A stretch of 16,568 nt of DNA from assembly GCA_002449535.1 (NCBI GenBank), contig DJWZ01000023.1, positions 1 through 16,568 on the forward strand, read 5' to 3'. The DNA is from Prevotellaceae bacterium UBA7017 (GTDB lineage Bacteria; Bacteroidota; Bacteroidia; Bacteroidales; Bacteroidaceae). Every line of letters begins with the position of its first letter. Position 1 is the stretch's first letter. The notes beneath the pieces were generated by a model. The model saw only the letters and a list, made by a program, of their open reading frames with translations, was not told the origin of the DNA and did no database searches. The translations under genes and the position numbers were made by a program. This document shows positions 6,085 to 14,356 of the stretch, piece by piece.

Positions 6085-6887
6085 TATTTCTTTAACTCAT
6101 AAAATTTAACCCAGTCAATGTCTATATAGGCAGGAAGGACTGTTTTATCTATGGCGTATCCGGTCCAGTCGCCGCCTATTTGCATATCAATCATGAGATA
6201 CGACTCTACTCCAAAAGGATATTGCCCTTCAGGAGCGTCTTGCAACTTAGGATAGCGGAATGTTTCTTTCCCGTTGATGCTAAAAATCAATTCTGAAGGA
6301 AGGATTTCCAGGGCAAAGACATTGTATTTCTCGTATTTGATGTTTGGCTTGGCCTGTCGTGGAGGATTATTTGTCTGGCGTAGGCTGTCGGTGTAGTATG
6401 TGTGTACGGTTTGATAGACGAAGTCGTTCTGATGGAGATATTCCAATATGTCTATCTCTGCCCTTTGGGGATATTGCCAATGTTTGTAATCTTCCGGCAT
6501 CAGCCACACAGCGGGCCATGTGCCTCGTGCTCCCTTCATTTTCAGTCTGACCTCTATTTTCCCGTAGGTGATGGATTTCTTGTGGCGTGTAGTGATGCCG
6601 CCACAAAGGAAACTGGCTGTGTCGTTGGGCTCAATGCCATTATTGGCTTTTCCGTATAGGCGCAAGACACCTTTCTTCAGTTCATATACGGAATCGCTTT
6701 TAGACATATACATCCCCCAACTTCCGGGTGACGTGCGATACAGTTTGTCCCAGTTTGCCTGATTGAGTTGACTGCCATTGAAGTCATCCTTCCACAACAA
6801 TCGGTACTGCCTATTACTGCGAGCAGCTATTGGAATGGTAAGGTGGAACAAGAGTATAATATATAATATGCGTTGTATGGCGGTCAT
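6084..6887 (-). CDS. Secreted glycoside hydrolase family 16 (endo-beta-glucanase type)
   Basis: 267-residue GH16 enzyme with an N-terminal signal sequence (residues about 1-22, ending IPIAA-R). The catalytic motif is EIDILE: nucleophile Glu144, Asp146 and acid/base Glu149, the beta-bulge form seen in laminarinase-like members. Other GH16 marks are YGKIEVRLKMKGARGTWPAVWLMP (108-131), with its substrate-cleft tryptophans, and the final strands YIDIDWVKFYE (254-264). The family cuts beta-1,3/1,4-glucans or galactans with retention; the exact substrate is not readable. Inside a polymer-export operon the likely role is trimming, sizing or releasing the operon's own product rather than feeding. It begins 8 nt after the GT2 gene and overlaps the acyltransferase start. 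No lipobox is apparent. Confidence 0.92.
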   Translation of the reverse strand: MTAIQRILYIILLFHLTIPIAARSNRQYRLLWKDDFNGSQLNQANWDKLYRTSPGSWGMYMSKSDSVYELKKGVLRLYGKANNGIEPNDTASFLCGGITTRHKKSITYGKIEVRLKMKGARGTWPAVWLMPEDYKHWQYPQRAEIDILEYLHQNDFVYQTVHTYYTDSLRQTNNPPRQAKPNIKYEKYNVFALEILPSELIFSINGKETFRYPKLQDAPEGQYPFGVESYLMIDMQIGGDWTGYAIDKTVLPAYIDIDWVKFYELKK

Positions 6888-6895
6888 GAATAACT

Positions 6896-7678
6896 CTATT
6901 TATATGGGTTACAGTATATACCTTTAAGCATTTTTGCCCATGCTCTGAACATAGAACAATCTTTACGATACAGCGGGAATTTCCTTATTGCAAAATAGGT
7001 TACATAGAGTGTTCCAAAGAATTTCCCCATATAGCGTGCCGTGGACCAGCCTCTGTTCAGAAAATATTTTGTGTCAAATCCCTTAAACCATTGTGACTCG
7101 CTTCCTGGGATGAGACGGGCAATCTCTACAGGAACATATTGTAGCTGGAGTCCTTTCCGCAGACAATCATAAAGGAAATTGGTTTCTTCATTACTGCCGT
7201 GTCCGGTGCCAGAGCCCATTTCCACATCAAAGCGGATGTCGGCCTTCATGATGCTATCGCGGCGGAAAGCGATTTGCCAGCTCGCAAATTTCAAGGCTTT
7301 GATATACCCTACACGGAAAGGGTGGGGAGAGAAGGTCTTACCGATGTCGTTCTGTACCTGAAACAGTATGACGTCTGCTTCGGGGTATTCGGTAAAGGCT
7401 TTAACCAGCTTTTCTTCATATCCTTCTGCGTATATCTCGTCATCGTCAGAGATAAGGCAGATGTCGGCATGGGAGTGCTCTATAGCCATGTTGCGGCTGC
7501 GCGACAATCCTCGCTGGGTAGTGGAATACATGCAGACAGAACAGCCGTTGATGAGTTTCTCTTCTTCGCCGTTGCGGTCGCATTGGTTCACTATGACTGC
7601 CCCTCCTTGGAGTTTTGACCGTTCTACGATAGACCAGTCTTTCTGGTGCATGCAGGATATGAGTATGTCTATGGTCAT
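6896..7678 (-). CDS. GT2-type glycosyltransferase
   Basis: 260-residue GT-A-fold transferase. The first strand is DILISCMHQKD; the nucleotide/metal site is LISDDDEIYAEGY (residues 75-87), the DxD-equivalent. The segment GLSRSRNMAIEHS (57-69) is the typical loop before it. EMGSGTGHGSNEETNFLYDCLRKG (153-176) corresponds to the acceptor-side G.G...GEd..fl..al..G pattern of this subgroup. The C-terminal 60 residues include a moderately hydrophobic stretch (FFGTLYVTYFAI) that may touch the membrane. Its start overlaps the preceding GT2 gene by 4 nt (ATGA). Sugar specificity is unknown. Confidence 0.87.
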   Translation of the reverse strand: MTIDILISCMHQKDWSIVERSKLQGGAVIVNQCDRNGEEEKLINGCSVCMYSTTQRGLSRSRNMAIEHSHADICLISDDDEIYAEGYEEKLVKAFTEYPEADVILFQVQNDIGKTFSPHPFRVGYIKALKFASWQIAFRRDSIMKADIRFDVEMGSGTGHGSNEETNFLYDCLRKGLQLQYVPVEIARLIPGSESQWFKGFDTKYFLNRGWSTARYMGKFFGTLYVTYFAIRKFPLYRKDCSMFRAWAKMLKGIYCNPYK

Positions 7679-8583
7679 GATTTCGTGGAATATTCTTTAT
7701 ACATTTTTTTAAGCTCGTTTCTGAACCCTTTTAATTTAGCAAAGTCTGCCTCATTCTGTCTGCCCAGCATTTTGCGTATGTATGCTCTTGCAAGCAGAGT
7801 CGTGTTAATCTGGAGGTATGTCCGAAGTGTTGCCAGTGGGGAAAGTCCCTTCTTTTGGTGATGGTAGAGATCAACTTCGAGAAGTTTCTTTTCGTAGTCA
7901 ACGGTGAGTTGGCGATGCTCCATAGGGTGTAGGTAGTGCAGATGTTTGTCGAAACGGAAGTGGTAACCGAAACGCTTTGCCAATCGGTAGTGTATATCGT
8001 CTTCTTCACCATACATGAAAACTTCTTCGTCGAACAGACCTACAGCCTCGAACATCGATTTTCTGACAAAGAAACAAGAACCAGAGAAATACATCCAGCG
8101 TGGCAGGTACCAGTCCATGCGAGTGCATAGTCCTGTAAGCAGGGTGCGCAGATAACCGTTCATCATCGTGGTGCACCAGAATGAGTTGGTGCTGGCACTG
8201 GTGGGGGTGTTCATCATCTTCATGCCATACATGATGAGTTCCTTATCCGCCTGGAATGCATCTAATGGTTCGCGAAAGAATGGTTCAAGGAGGCGCACGT
8301 CGGGATTCATGATGAGGATGACAGGTGCTGTGGCGCGGCGGATTCCGACGTTGTTGCCTTGTCCGTAGCCACCGTTTTGTGTGTTCTCGATGAGTACGAT
8401 GTCTTCGCCCCACTGCTGTCTGAGGCGTGCGAACATGGGGTCGGGCTCACGGCTACAGTTATCTACAATGATTAGCTCAATATCTTCTTTGGGAATGTCG
8501 GCATGGCACAGAATGGAGTCCACACAGTTGTAGATGTCTTTCTCGGAGTTGTATGTAACTATGATGATGGAAACTCGCTTCAT
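7675..8583 (-). CDS. GT2-type glycosyltransferase, rhamnosyltransferase-like
   Basis: 302-residue inverting GT-A transferase. It starts VSIIIVTYNSEKDI (4-17), followed by IIVDNCS (38-44), NGGYGQGNNVGIRRA (70-84), LIMNPDVRLL (90-99; NPD in place of the DxD) and MYFSGSCFFVRKSMFEAVGLFDEEVFMYGEEDDIHYRL (164-201). This arrangement is common among WbbL/RfbF-like dTDP-rhamnosyl transferases, so rhamnose is a reasonable but unproven donor. I start it at the ATG at 8583, not an in-frame ATG at 8634: the conserved fold begins within four residues and this start overlaps the upstream stop as ATGA, matching the junction at the other end (7675-7678). Confidence 0.88.
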   Translation of the reverse strand: MKRVSIIIVTYNSEKDIYNCVDSILCHADIPKEDIELIIVDNCSREPDPMFARLRQQWGEDIVLIENTQNGGYGQGNNVGIRRATAPVILIMNPDVRLLEPFFREPLDAFQADKELIMYGMKMMNTPTSASTNSFWCTTMMNGYLRTLLTGLCTRMDWYLPRWMYFSGSCFFVRKSMFEAVGLFDEEVFMYGEEDDIHYRLAKRFGYHFRFDKHLHYLHPMEHRQLTVDYEKKLLEVDLYHHQKKGLSPLATLRTYLQINTTLLARAYIRKMLGRQNEADFAKLKGFRNELKKMYKEYSTKS

Positions 8584-9608
8584 GACATTTTCTTTTGTTG
8601 TGCAACCATTTGATGCTCTGCGCGGCGAAACCACAGCAGATAGTTAAGTATAGGCAATCGCCGGGCTATCGCAAGCGGCAAAGCCTTGCTGAATAGATGC
8701 GTAAGGCGTACCTGCCAAAGGAACAACGTGCCCCAAGAAGAGGAAAACGAACGCACCAGCGAGGCAAGCTTCAGATTAAACGCTTGTTGGATGCCCGTTC
8801 GAGACACCTTGACATAGAGAAACATGGCGCCGCGATAAAGTGCGTGGTCGTAGCGGTGTCTGTAGCGCTGCTGAATAAGAGAATAAAAGCGTTTTGTTGC
8901 ATAAAGATTGCTCTCGAAATGGGCCGCAGAGAGAATCTGCTTGGAGACAGAGCCTGTGCTGGCTGTGCGGTAGCCGTAGTCAGGGGCAAGGGTGGAATAG
9001 GCATAGTGCATACCACTTAGGATACATTCTAAATTGAACTGGGCGTCCTGAAGCGACAACAGATGTGTGTCCCAACTGATGCCGTATTTCAGAAGTGAAG
9101 TGCGTCGGTAGATATTGTTCCAAACGATGAATGGCAAGGTGCGGGAGCAAAAAGCCTCAATGTCATCATTATATATTTGATAACCGTAGTTGAGTTTGTC
9201 GGGCTCTTGATGAAAAGCATTGTCGTAGTAAGTGCCGCTACGGAATACCATGAAGTCCAGTTCGGGATGCTTGCTTAGTTCCTTCACACGCTGCTCCAGA
9301 CAATATGGAGCCACATAGTCGTCGGAGTCGAAGAAAACAATGTATTCTCCTTGTGCCAGTTCAAAACCTGTGTTGCGACAGGTCTGAGCTCCCTTTGGCT
9401 CACGTACGCGCTGTATGATATTTATTCTCTTGTCTTGGGTGGCATATTGCTTAAGGACTTCTTTTGTCTCTTCATCGGAACCATCATCCACAGCCAGCAA
9501 CTCCCAATCCTGATAGGAATTGTCCAGAATGGAGTTGAGCATTGTCTTCAAGTCTTCCGTGTGGTTGAAGACGGGCATCACGATGGAAAGGGTTACTGGA
9601 GTTTGCAT
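8580..9608 (-). CDS. GT2-type glycosyltransferase
   Basis: 342-residue GT-A transferase. Motifs: TLSIVMPVFNHTEDL (6-20), LLAVDDGSDEET (37-48), KGAQTCRNTGFELAQGEYIVFFDSDDYVAP (72-101) with the DSDD metal/nucleotide site at Asp94 and Asp96, and IVWNNIYRRTSLL in the acceptor half. The C-terminal 90 residues are basic with hydrophobic stretches, suggesting membrane association. Its ATG lies inside the end of the TupA-like ATP-grasp gene (16-nt overlap) and its stop overlaps the next GT2 start by 4 nt. Sugar and linkage are not readable from sequence. Confidence 0.9.
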   Translation of the reverse strand: MQTPVTLSIVMPVFNHTEDLKTMLNSILDNSYQDWELLAVDDGSDEETKEVLKQYATQDKRINIIQRVREPKGAQTCRNTGFELAQGEYIVFFDSDDYVAPYCLEQRVKELSKHPELDFMVFRSGTYYDNAFHQEPDKLNYGYQIYNDDIEAFCSRTLPFIVWNNIYRRTSLLKYGISWDTHLLSLQDAQFNLECILSGMHYAYSTLAPDYGYRTASTGSVSKQILSAAHFESNLYATKRFYSLIQQRYRHRYDHALYRGAMFLYVKVSRTGIQQAFNLKLASLVRSFSSSWGTLFLWQVRLTHLFSKALPLAIARRLPILNYLLWFRRAEHQMVAQQKKMS

Positions 9609-10489
9609 AAGTCACCGAGTATGTTGAGAAATTCCTGAGTGTAGGTAAAGTTAAGTCCTGCTGAAGGGGTGAATGTCATTTCTCCGAAAAAAACTTTCCC
9701 TCCCACCTCATAAAGATCAAGACGTACACATGGAAAACCTTTTGTGAGGATTGTTGCTATTTCAAGCATCTGACAGAGATTGTGTGGTTGAGGCAGCGAC
9801 TGCTTTCCTGGGAGATAATGGTCGTTAGCCCTGATAAACTGTGGATATTGATTCCAATGGGTGTCATATATGTTCAAGTCGCATAGCCCTTCTTTTGTGC
9901 GATTGCTATATGTTGTAATATATGTAGGCTTACCATTAAAACACCATATTTTATAATCAATGAGAGAAGATGATGGTATTGGCTGTTTGGTCGCATCCAA
10001 CAATTTCTCAGCTATAATGCATGGCTTAATTTTATTGTAATGTGGTTCTCCAAATCGGTAGCCAAATTTTTCTTTAAGAAGTTTGGAGAACTGACGTGTC
10101 CAATAGGCTGTGTCAATAGTAGTTTTGTTAGTACAGATGAGAATATCCCCACAACCGTGGTTTGCTTTCATAACGAACTGTTGTGGTAAGACATCCCAAT
10201 CAATCTCCTCAGCTTTGTCCCATTTCCCAATGAGGGGAATGAGAATGTGTTCTAATCCCTTTTCTGCAATATATTCTCTTACTGCATATTTATCAGCCAA
10301 TTGCGACCAAAGACTTGTATCTCCGTAGAACTTGAACCATTGCACCTTTTCGTTTATGTCACGTGGATGTTTCCAATCTATCCATCTTCCATGGGTAAGT
10401 CGAAACAAAAGACTAACCTGTAGACGTGGGCAAGTACGTCCGAGGAGAAAAAGAAGAGATTCTTTCAATATATGTTTAAGAGTAATCAT
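9593..10489 (-). CDS. TupA-like ATP-grasp protein
   Basis: 298-residue protein of the TupA-like ATP-grasp family, named after the teichuronopeptide protein TupA, which ligates amino-acid units on a cell-wall polymer. Visible marks are PRDINEKVQWFKFY (42-55), the entry motif of the family; FVMKANHGCGDILIC (105-119) with the ATP-contacting Lys108; the mid-domain AEKLL (160-164) and DYKIWCFNGKPTYI (178-191); and metal ligands in VRLDLYEVGGKVFFGEMTFTPSAGL (255-279; Asp258, Glu270). No signal or membrane segment, so it should act in the cytoplasm on a nucleotide- or lipid-linked sugar. It likely forms an amide between a sugar carboxylate, such as glucuronate made through Ugd, and an amine, or the reverse. 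This role is inferred; some databases label these proteins glycosyltransferases. Confidence 0.85.
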   Translation of the reverse strand: MITLKHILKESLLFLLGRTCPRLQVSLLFRLTHGRWIDWKHPRDINEKVQWFKFYGDTSLWSQLADKYAVREYIAEKGLEHILIPLIGKWDKAEEIDWDVLPQQFVMKANHGCGDILICTNKTTIDTAYWTRQFSKLLKEKFGYRFGEPHYNKIKPCIIAEKLLDATKQPIPSSSLIDYKIWCFNGKPTYITTYSNRTKEGLCDLNIYDTHWNQYPQFIRANDHYLPGKQSLPQPHNLCQMLEIATILTKGFPCVRLDLYEVGGKVFFGEMTFTPSAGLNFTYTQEFLNILGDLCKLQ

Positions 10490-10504
10490 GTAATGTTTAA
10501 AAGT

Positions 10505-11632
10505 TTAAGATAGATGGAATAGCTTTATGAGTTCTTTATTCTCCCGTAATTTAAGGGGAAAAAGAAAATCATCAGTATATTTATCTGCAAATGGACCGTT
10601 TGCATACTGATATATAATTGTTCCTGGCCACACAATATTATACTCTATACATATAGGATTGTTATTATTGTCAATAGTAAAGTCCCATCCGATGACTTCA
10701 AAAGGGAAAATATGTGAGTGCGCATCGATAATGCTTTCAATCATACTGTTATATGCAGGACATGTGACGATGTCTATATTGCATGATGGAGACATTTTTC
10801 CGTCTAAATTTACAAAATTGTTGTTGATTTTTCCTTCGTCTGTCATCCCGACAACATTAAGTATCTCTTTTCCATCGTCGAAGGCAACATCGGTACAGAT
10901 TCCATTTATACCATATCTGATGCTGGCAGGAAATGTTTTTATTTCTCCGTTGTGTTGCCATGAAACGATGCGAATGATGTTTACCGATGATTCATTAAAT
11001 TGTGAGAAGAATGGATGTTGCGTTACTTTCTTTTGTATAACATAATTATCACAATTGGTTTGAATAATGGTATCTTTTATGTCGTATGGTGATTTGATGA
11101 TTAGTTTCTTTACTCCTTTACCTGCAGCCGTACTTCTTGTGGACTTGAAAATTATCTCATGGTTGTCAAGTTCTTGGAATATTTTTTCAGATAACTTTAA
11201 AATATTATTTTCATCTTTGGCATAGTAGTGCCAGTCTGAGTCGTATAGGCGTCCTCGTATGCAGTGGCACAAGGCTGAGGGAAAATGAACATGTGGCACC
11301 AGTTCTTGATAAAGATTCTTATCATCCCATCCAGAAATCATAGACTTATCATTATAATATGGATATAGAATATATCCTGCTATCGGATTAGGGATAAAAC
11401 GAGGATCATGAATACCAGTAACACCATAATACATCTGAAACCAAGAATAGTCCTTATAGTGAATGTTATACGTCCCCCAATAATCGTCAATGTCATGCTT
11501 TTCTCCTTGCGTAAGTTGTGGTTGTGGATGATCTTTTAGAAAATTACGGGCATAATTATAACTTTCAGAAAATAATGAAAAGGAGTTATGACGTTTGTAT
11601 AATCTTGCTATAGAATGTAAAATATTATCCAT
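10505..11632 (-). CDS. Sugar-transfer-associated ATP-grasp protein
   Basis: 375-residue ATP-grasp protein of the 'sugar-transfer associated' family, often found in polysaccharide clusters. ATP-grasp marks are IIFKSTRSTAAGKGVKKL (160-177; Lys163 and a Gly-rich loop), YVIQKKVTQHPFFSQFNESSVNIIRIVSW (197-225) with the SVN-IRI motif, and the metal-binding end WDFTIDNNNNPICIEYNIVWPG (316-337; Asp317, Glu330, Asn332). The N-terminal 130 residues are an all-alpha lead-in rich in Tyr and His. The protein is cytoplasmic, with no signal or membrane segment. It lies 9 nt after the flippase gene and 15 nt before the second ATP-grasp gene. The family suggests carboxylate-amine ligation onto sugars; substrates are unknown. 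Confidence 0.85.
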   Translation of the reverse strand: MDNILHSIARLYKRHNSFSLFSESYNYARNFLKDHPQPQLTQGEKHDIDDYWGTYNIHYKDYSWFQMYYGVTGIHDPRFIPNPIAGYILYPYYNDKSMISGWDDKNLYQELVPHVHFPSALCHCIRGRLYDSDWHYYAKDENNILKLSEKIFQELDNHEIIFKSTRSTAAGKGVKKLIIKSPYDIKDTIIQTNCDNYVIQKKVTQHPFFSQFNESSVNIIRIVSWQHNGEIKTFPASIRYGINGICTDVAFDDGKEILNVVGMTDEGKINNNFVNLDGKMSPSCNIDIVTCPAYNSMIESIIDAHSHIFPFEVIGWDFTIDNNNNPICIEYNIVWPGTIIYQYANGPFADKYTDDFLFPLKLRENKELIKLFHLS

Positions 11633-11641
11633 AAGCTTTGT

Positions 11642-13165
11642 TTAAAATTTCTTTTTTTTGATGCCTATTATATCTAATATGGTATTGCGTTCTTCCACTT
11701 TAAGTCCCCCAAACCATATAAATGGTGCAGAAATAATGCTTGATAATGTTATTGTGAAAAGGAAACGAAATGGAAAGTCGAAAAGTTGTATTGAAGTCCA
11801 TGAAACGCATGTAAGTGCCAATGAAGGTATGAGCAAACGGAGGAACACATTTGTTGTGTAGTGCTGGATGGAAAGACCTGTAGTAGCTTTAAGCAAAGGT
11901 AGTCGAATTAGTGCACTGATAATCTCTATCACCATATAGCAAATCATTGATAATGTAATATTGCCTCCCCAATATAAATTGATATATACGAGTATGACAG
12001 TCGACAACTTGATAGTATTAGTTATAATGGAATAATTTCTGATATTGCCAACAGCTAAATTAGCGATTGTAAGCCCTGTAGTACTTTGGTCAAGGAGGGC
12101 TGTTATTAAAACGAATTGGCATATCAGAGTCGCTTTTTCTGGTACTTCTCCAAGCCATGTATGTAGGATGTTATCCATTTCAAATACAATGGGAATGACT
12201 GCCATTGCCATAAGAAGATATGAAAATTTACTTGCGGCTTCAGACATTGATAACATTCTATCACGATTGTTCATCCCCTCGGCTTTGTATATTCGTGGAC
12301 TTATGGCGTTTGTAACGGCTGTGCCTACAAAATGGACTGCTCCTGTTACTTGCATCGCTATGCCATACGCAGTATTTATAAGTGTGCCGAAAAAGTGGTT
12401 GAAAACAATAGCGATACCTTGTGTACGTCCCATAATACAACCAGTCATATAGATGGTCCAGCCAGCAATATTGAATATGTCAAATATGTTTTTGCTATTG
12501 ATCTGTTTGTAATTAGGTATGAGAACAGTCTCTTTATAATTAATCTTTGCATATATGGAGAATGCAAGATAATTGAAGGCCATGATGCTTGCCATGATGA
12601 CTCCATAGGCGACAAGACGATCATGTTGCCATTGTAATAACCATAAAGCGCAAATCAATTTCAGTACACCGTCCATAATATCGATTAGAGATATATAGAC
12701 GATATTTTCATGAGCAACAAAAAGAGCCTTATAAGGAGCAGATATAAATGTAAAAAGAAGTCCCAAAGTCATCATCATATATACAAATATTGCTTCAGTC
12801 GTACGTGTCGAATCTATTCTTAAAAAACCATTGAAGAAAAGTGGTTGCAAAATAATAATAATAACTGATATAGCCACGCCAATGATGATATGTAGAAACA
12901 AACTATTGGAAAATATCTGCTGTATTTCTTTCGCGCTCCCCTTGCCATTATAAAAGGATAGATGTCGTTGCGTGGCAACTATCATGGCATTTGTAATGAA
13001 ACCAAGCATCGTAACTAGTCCTCCAACTAATGAAAATATTCCAAAGTCAGATTGTCCTAATGCTTGCAGTACCAGTCGGGTACTGTATAGCGATAGAACT
13101 ATATTAATTACAGTCTTAATATGCTGTGCCAATGTATTTACTATGAGCCTAGTATTACTATTCAT
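11642..13165 (-). CDS. wzx: Wzx-type polysaccharide repeat-unit flippase
   Basis: 507-residue integral membrane protein of the MOP/oligosaccharide-flippase superfamily with about 12-14 hydrophobic helices. The N-terminus (RLIVNTLAQHIKTVINI...RLVLQALGQSDFGIFSLVGG, residues about 6-49) has the 'vl..lG..dyGif.l' pattern of Wzx and PST transporters. Paired helices run through the rest. It should flip the undecaprenyl-pyrophosphate-linked repeat unit across the inner membrane. Its start overlaps the polymerase stop by 4 nt. This gene and its neighbours are visibly A/T-richer than the glycosyltransferase genes at 7000-9600. Flippase function is inferred from fold and context. Confidence 0.88.
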   Translation of the reverse strand: MNSNTRLIVNTLAQHIKTVINIVLSLYSTRLVLQALGQSDFGIFSLVGGLVTMLGFITNAMIVATQRHLSFYNGKGSAKEIQQIFSNSLFLHIIIGVAISVIIIILQPLFFNGFLRIDSTRTTEAIFVYMMMTLGLLFTFISAPYKALFVAHENIVYISLIDIMDGVLKLICALWLLQWQHDRLVAYGVIMASIMAFNYLAFSIYAKINYKETVLIPNYKQINSKNIFDIFNIAGWTIYMTGCIMGRTQGIAIVFNHFFGTLINTAYGIAMQVTGAVHFVGTAVTNAISPRIYKAEGMNNRDRMLSMSEAASKFSYLLMAMAVIPIVFEMDNILHTWLGEVPEKATLICQFVLITALLDQSTTGLTIANLAVGNIRNYSIITNTIKLSTVILVYINLYWGGNITLSMICYMVIEIISALIRLPLLKATTGLSIQHYTTNVFLRLLIPSLALTCVSWTSIQLFDFPFRFLFTITLSSIISAPFIWFGGLKVEERNTILDIIGIKKKKF

Positions 13166-14334
13166 TCTTTAGATAATAATTGATAATGTATCTGAGGGTA
13201 GTATTCTGCTAATGTTATGAATGTGAAAACTATAGACAAAGTGTATACCTCCATTAACATCATCAAAGATGCTGTCGCTATTCCAATTAATATGCAATCC
13301 GCCCAATAGTCAGGTATTCTATAAACTAGAAGGAGGGATTTGATAAATAAATATAAGTATAATATAAATGCGGGGATTCCACCATAGATAAGTGTAGCTA
13401 ATAAAATATTATGTGGACCGATAGCAAAGGATGTCATATGTGATCGATACCATAATCCGTCAGGATATCCATATCCCCAAAATGGTGATTCGATAATTAT
13501 TCGAAGCGCGGAATCCCACATATGGGTTCGATTCGTGAATGTAATATCTTTACCTAATACATCTTCAATAAACCATACAGCCAATTCGCTATTTTCAATT
13601 CCCTTTCCTGTAAAACATACAAATATCTGAAAAATAACAATGAGAAATAATAATAATTTTACACTTGTTCTACGGAGGTATGTTGATGGTAGGGAACATA
13701 GTAGAAGAAACAATATAATACACGTAGCAGCTGTCATGGAATTTACCATTATTGAAATAGAAATACCTGCTATAATGGAAGGAATAAGTATAAAATAGAA
13801 TGCTTTGCTGATTTTTATGCAAAGATAATTTATAACAAGGGAAATCAATATGCGAATACCTATTTGGTTGTAGTTTCCTCCTAATATATATACAGCAACT
13901 TCTTTCATATCAGGAATTATCCAAATGTCTGGCTGGGTAATCAGTTGATATAATTGTAAAAATAAACCAATATTAAATCCTGAAGCCAATCCAAGTATTA
14001 AATACTGTATATGATTTTCGTAAAAATAAAATGCAGATCTGATTAATAAAATGCTGATGCAGAGGTAAATCCAATTTTTGGCATCCGTTCCATGAACAAA
14101 TGATGAGATAGCTATTATGGTAAGGAATATGTATATTACCAAATCAGACTTCGGTATGGTCTTTTCTCGTATGATTTTGTAAAGCATGAATGCCCCACCT
14201 ATTAACGTTGCTGCCAATATAGCGTATGATGCCATTTGTAAGTTAACAGCTGTGAGGTCAAATGATGCATATATAGCAAAAAATACCATTAGGGAGAATG
14301 GTATGATTTTGGAGCTATTTAGAACAATCTGCAT
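13162..14334 (-). CDS. wzy: Wzy-type polysaccharide polymerase (O-antigen ligase/polymerase superfamily)
   Basis: 390-residue membrane protein with roughly ten to twelve helices. The motif TNRTHMWDSALRIIIESPFWGYG (267-289) followed by AIGPHNILLATLIYGGIPAF (304-323) is the Wzy_C signature (R...W..al..i..~P..G.G, then HN..L..l...G), with His308 in the external loop. It links flipped repeat units into a chain in the periplasm. A polymerase is preferred over a WaaL-type ligase because it lies between wzz and wzx. The gene is A/T-rich, as wzy genes often are, and probably cluster-specific. It ends in a 4-nt overlap with wzx and begins 22 nt after the chain-length gene. Confidence 0.85.
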   Translation of the reverse strand: MQIVLNSSKIIPFSLMVFFAIYASFDLTAVNLQMASYAILAATLIGGAFMLYKIIREKTIPKSDLVIYIFLTIIAISSFVHGTDAKNWIYLCISILLIRSAFYFYENHIQYLILGLASGFNIGLFLQLYQLITQPDIWIIPDMKEVAVYILGGNYNQIGIRILISLVINYLCIKISKAFYFILIPSIIAGISISIMVNSMTAATCIILFLLLCSLPSTYLRRTSVKLLLFLIVIFQIFVCFTGKGIENSELAVWFIEDVLGKDITFTNRTHMWDSALRIIIESPFWGYGYPDGLWYRSHMTSFAIGPHNILLATLIYGGIPAFILYLYLFIKSLLLVYRIPDYWADCILIGIATASLMMLMEVYTLSIVFTFITLAEYYPQIHYQLLSKE

Positions 14335-14356
14335 GTATTTATGGCTGGTTAGAAAA

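Noticed and set aside
8584..8634. Upstream start for the rhamnosyltransferase-like GT2
   Set aside because: It would overlap the previous gene by 55 nt with non-conserved residues; the ATG at 8583 gives an ATGA junction and begins at the conserved fold.
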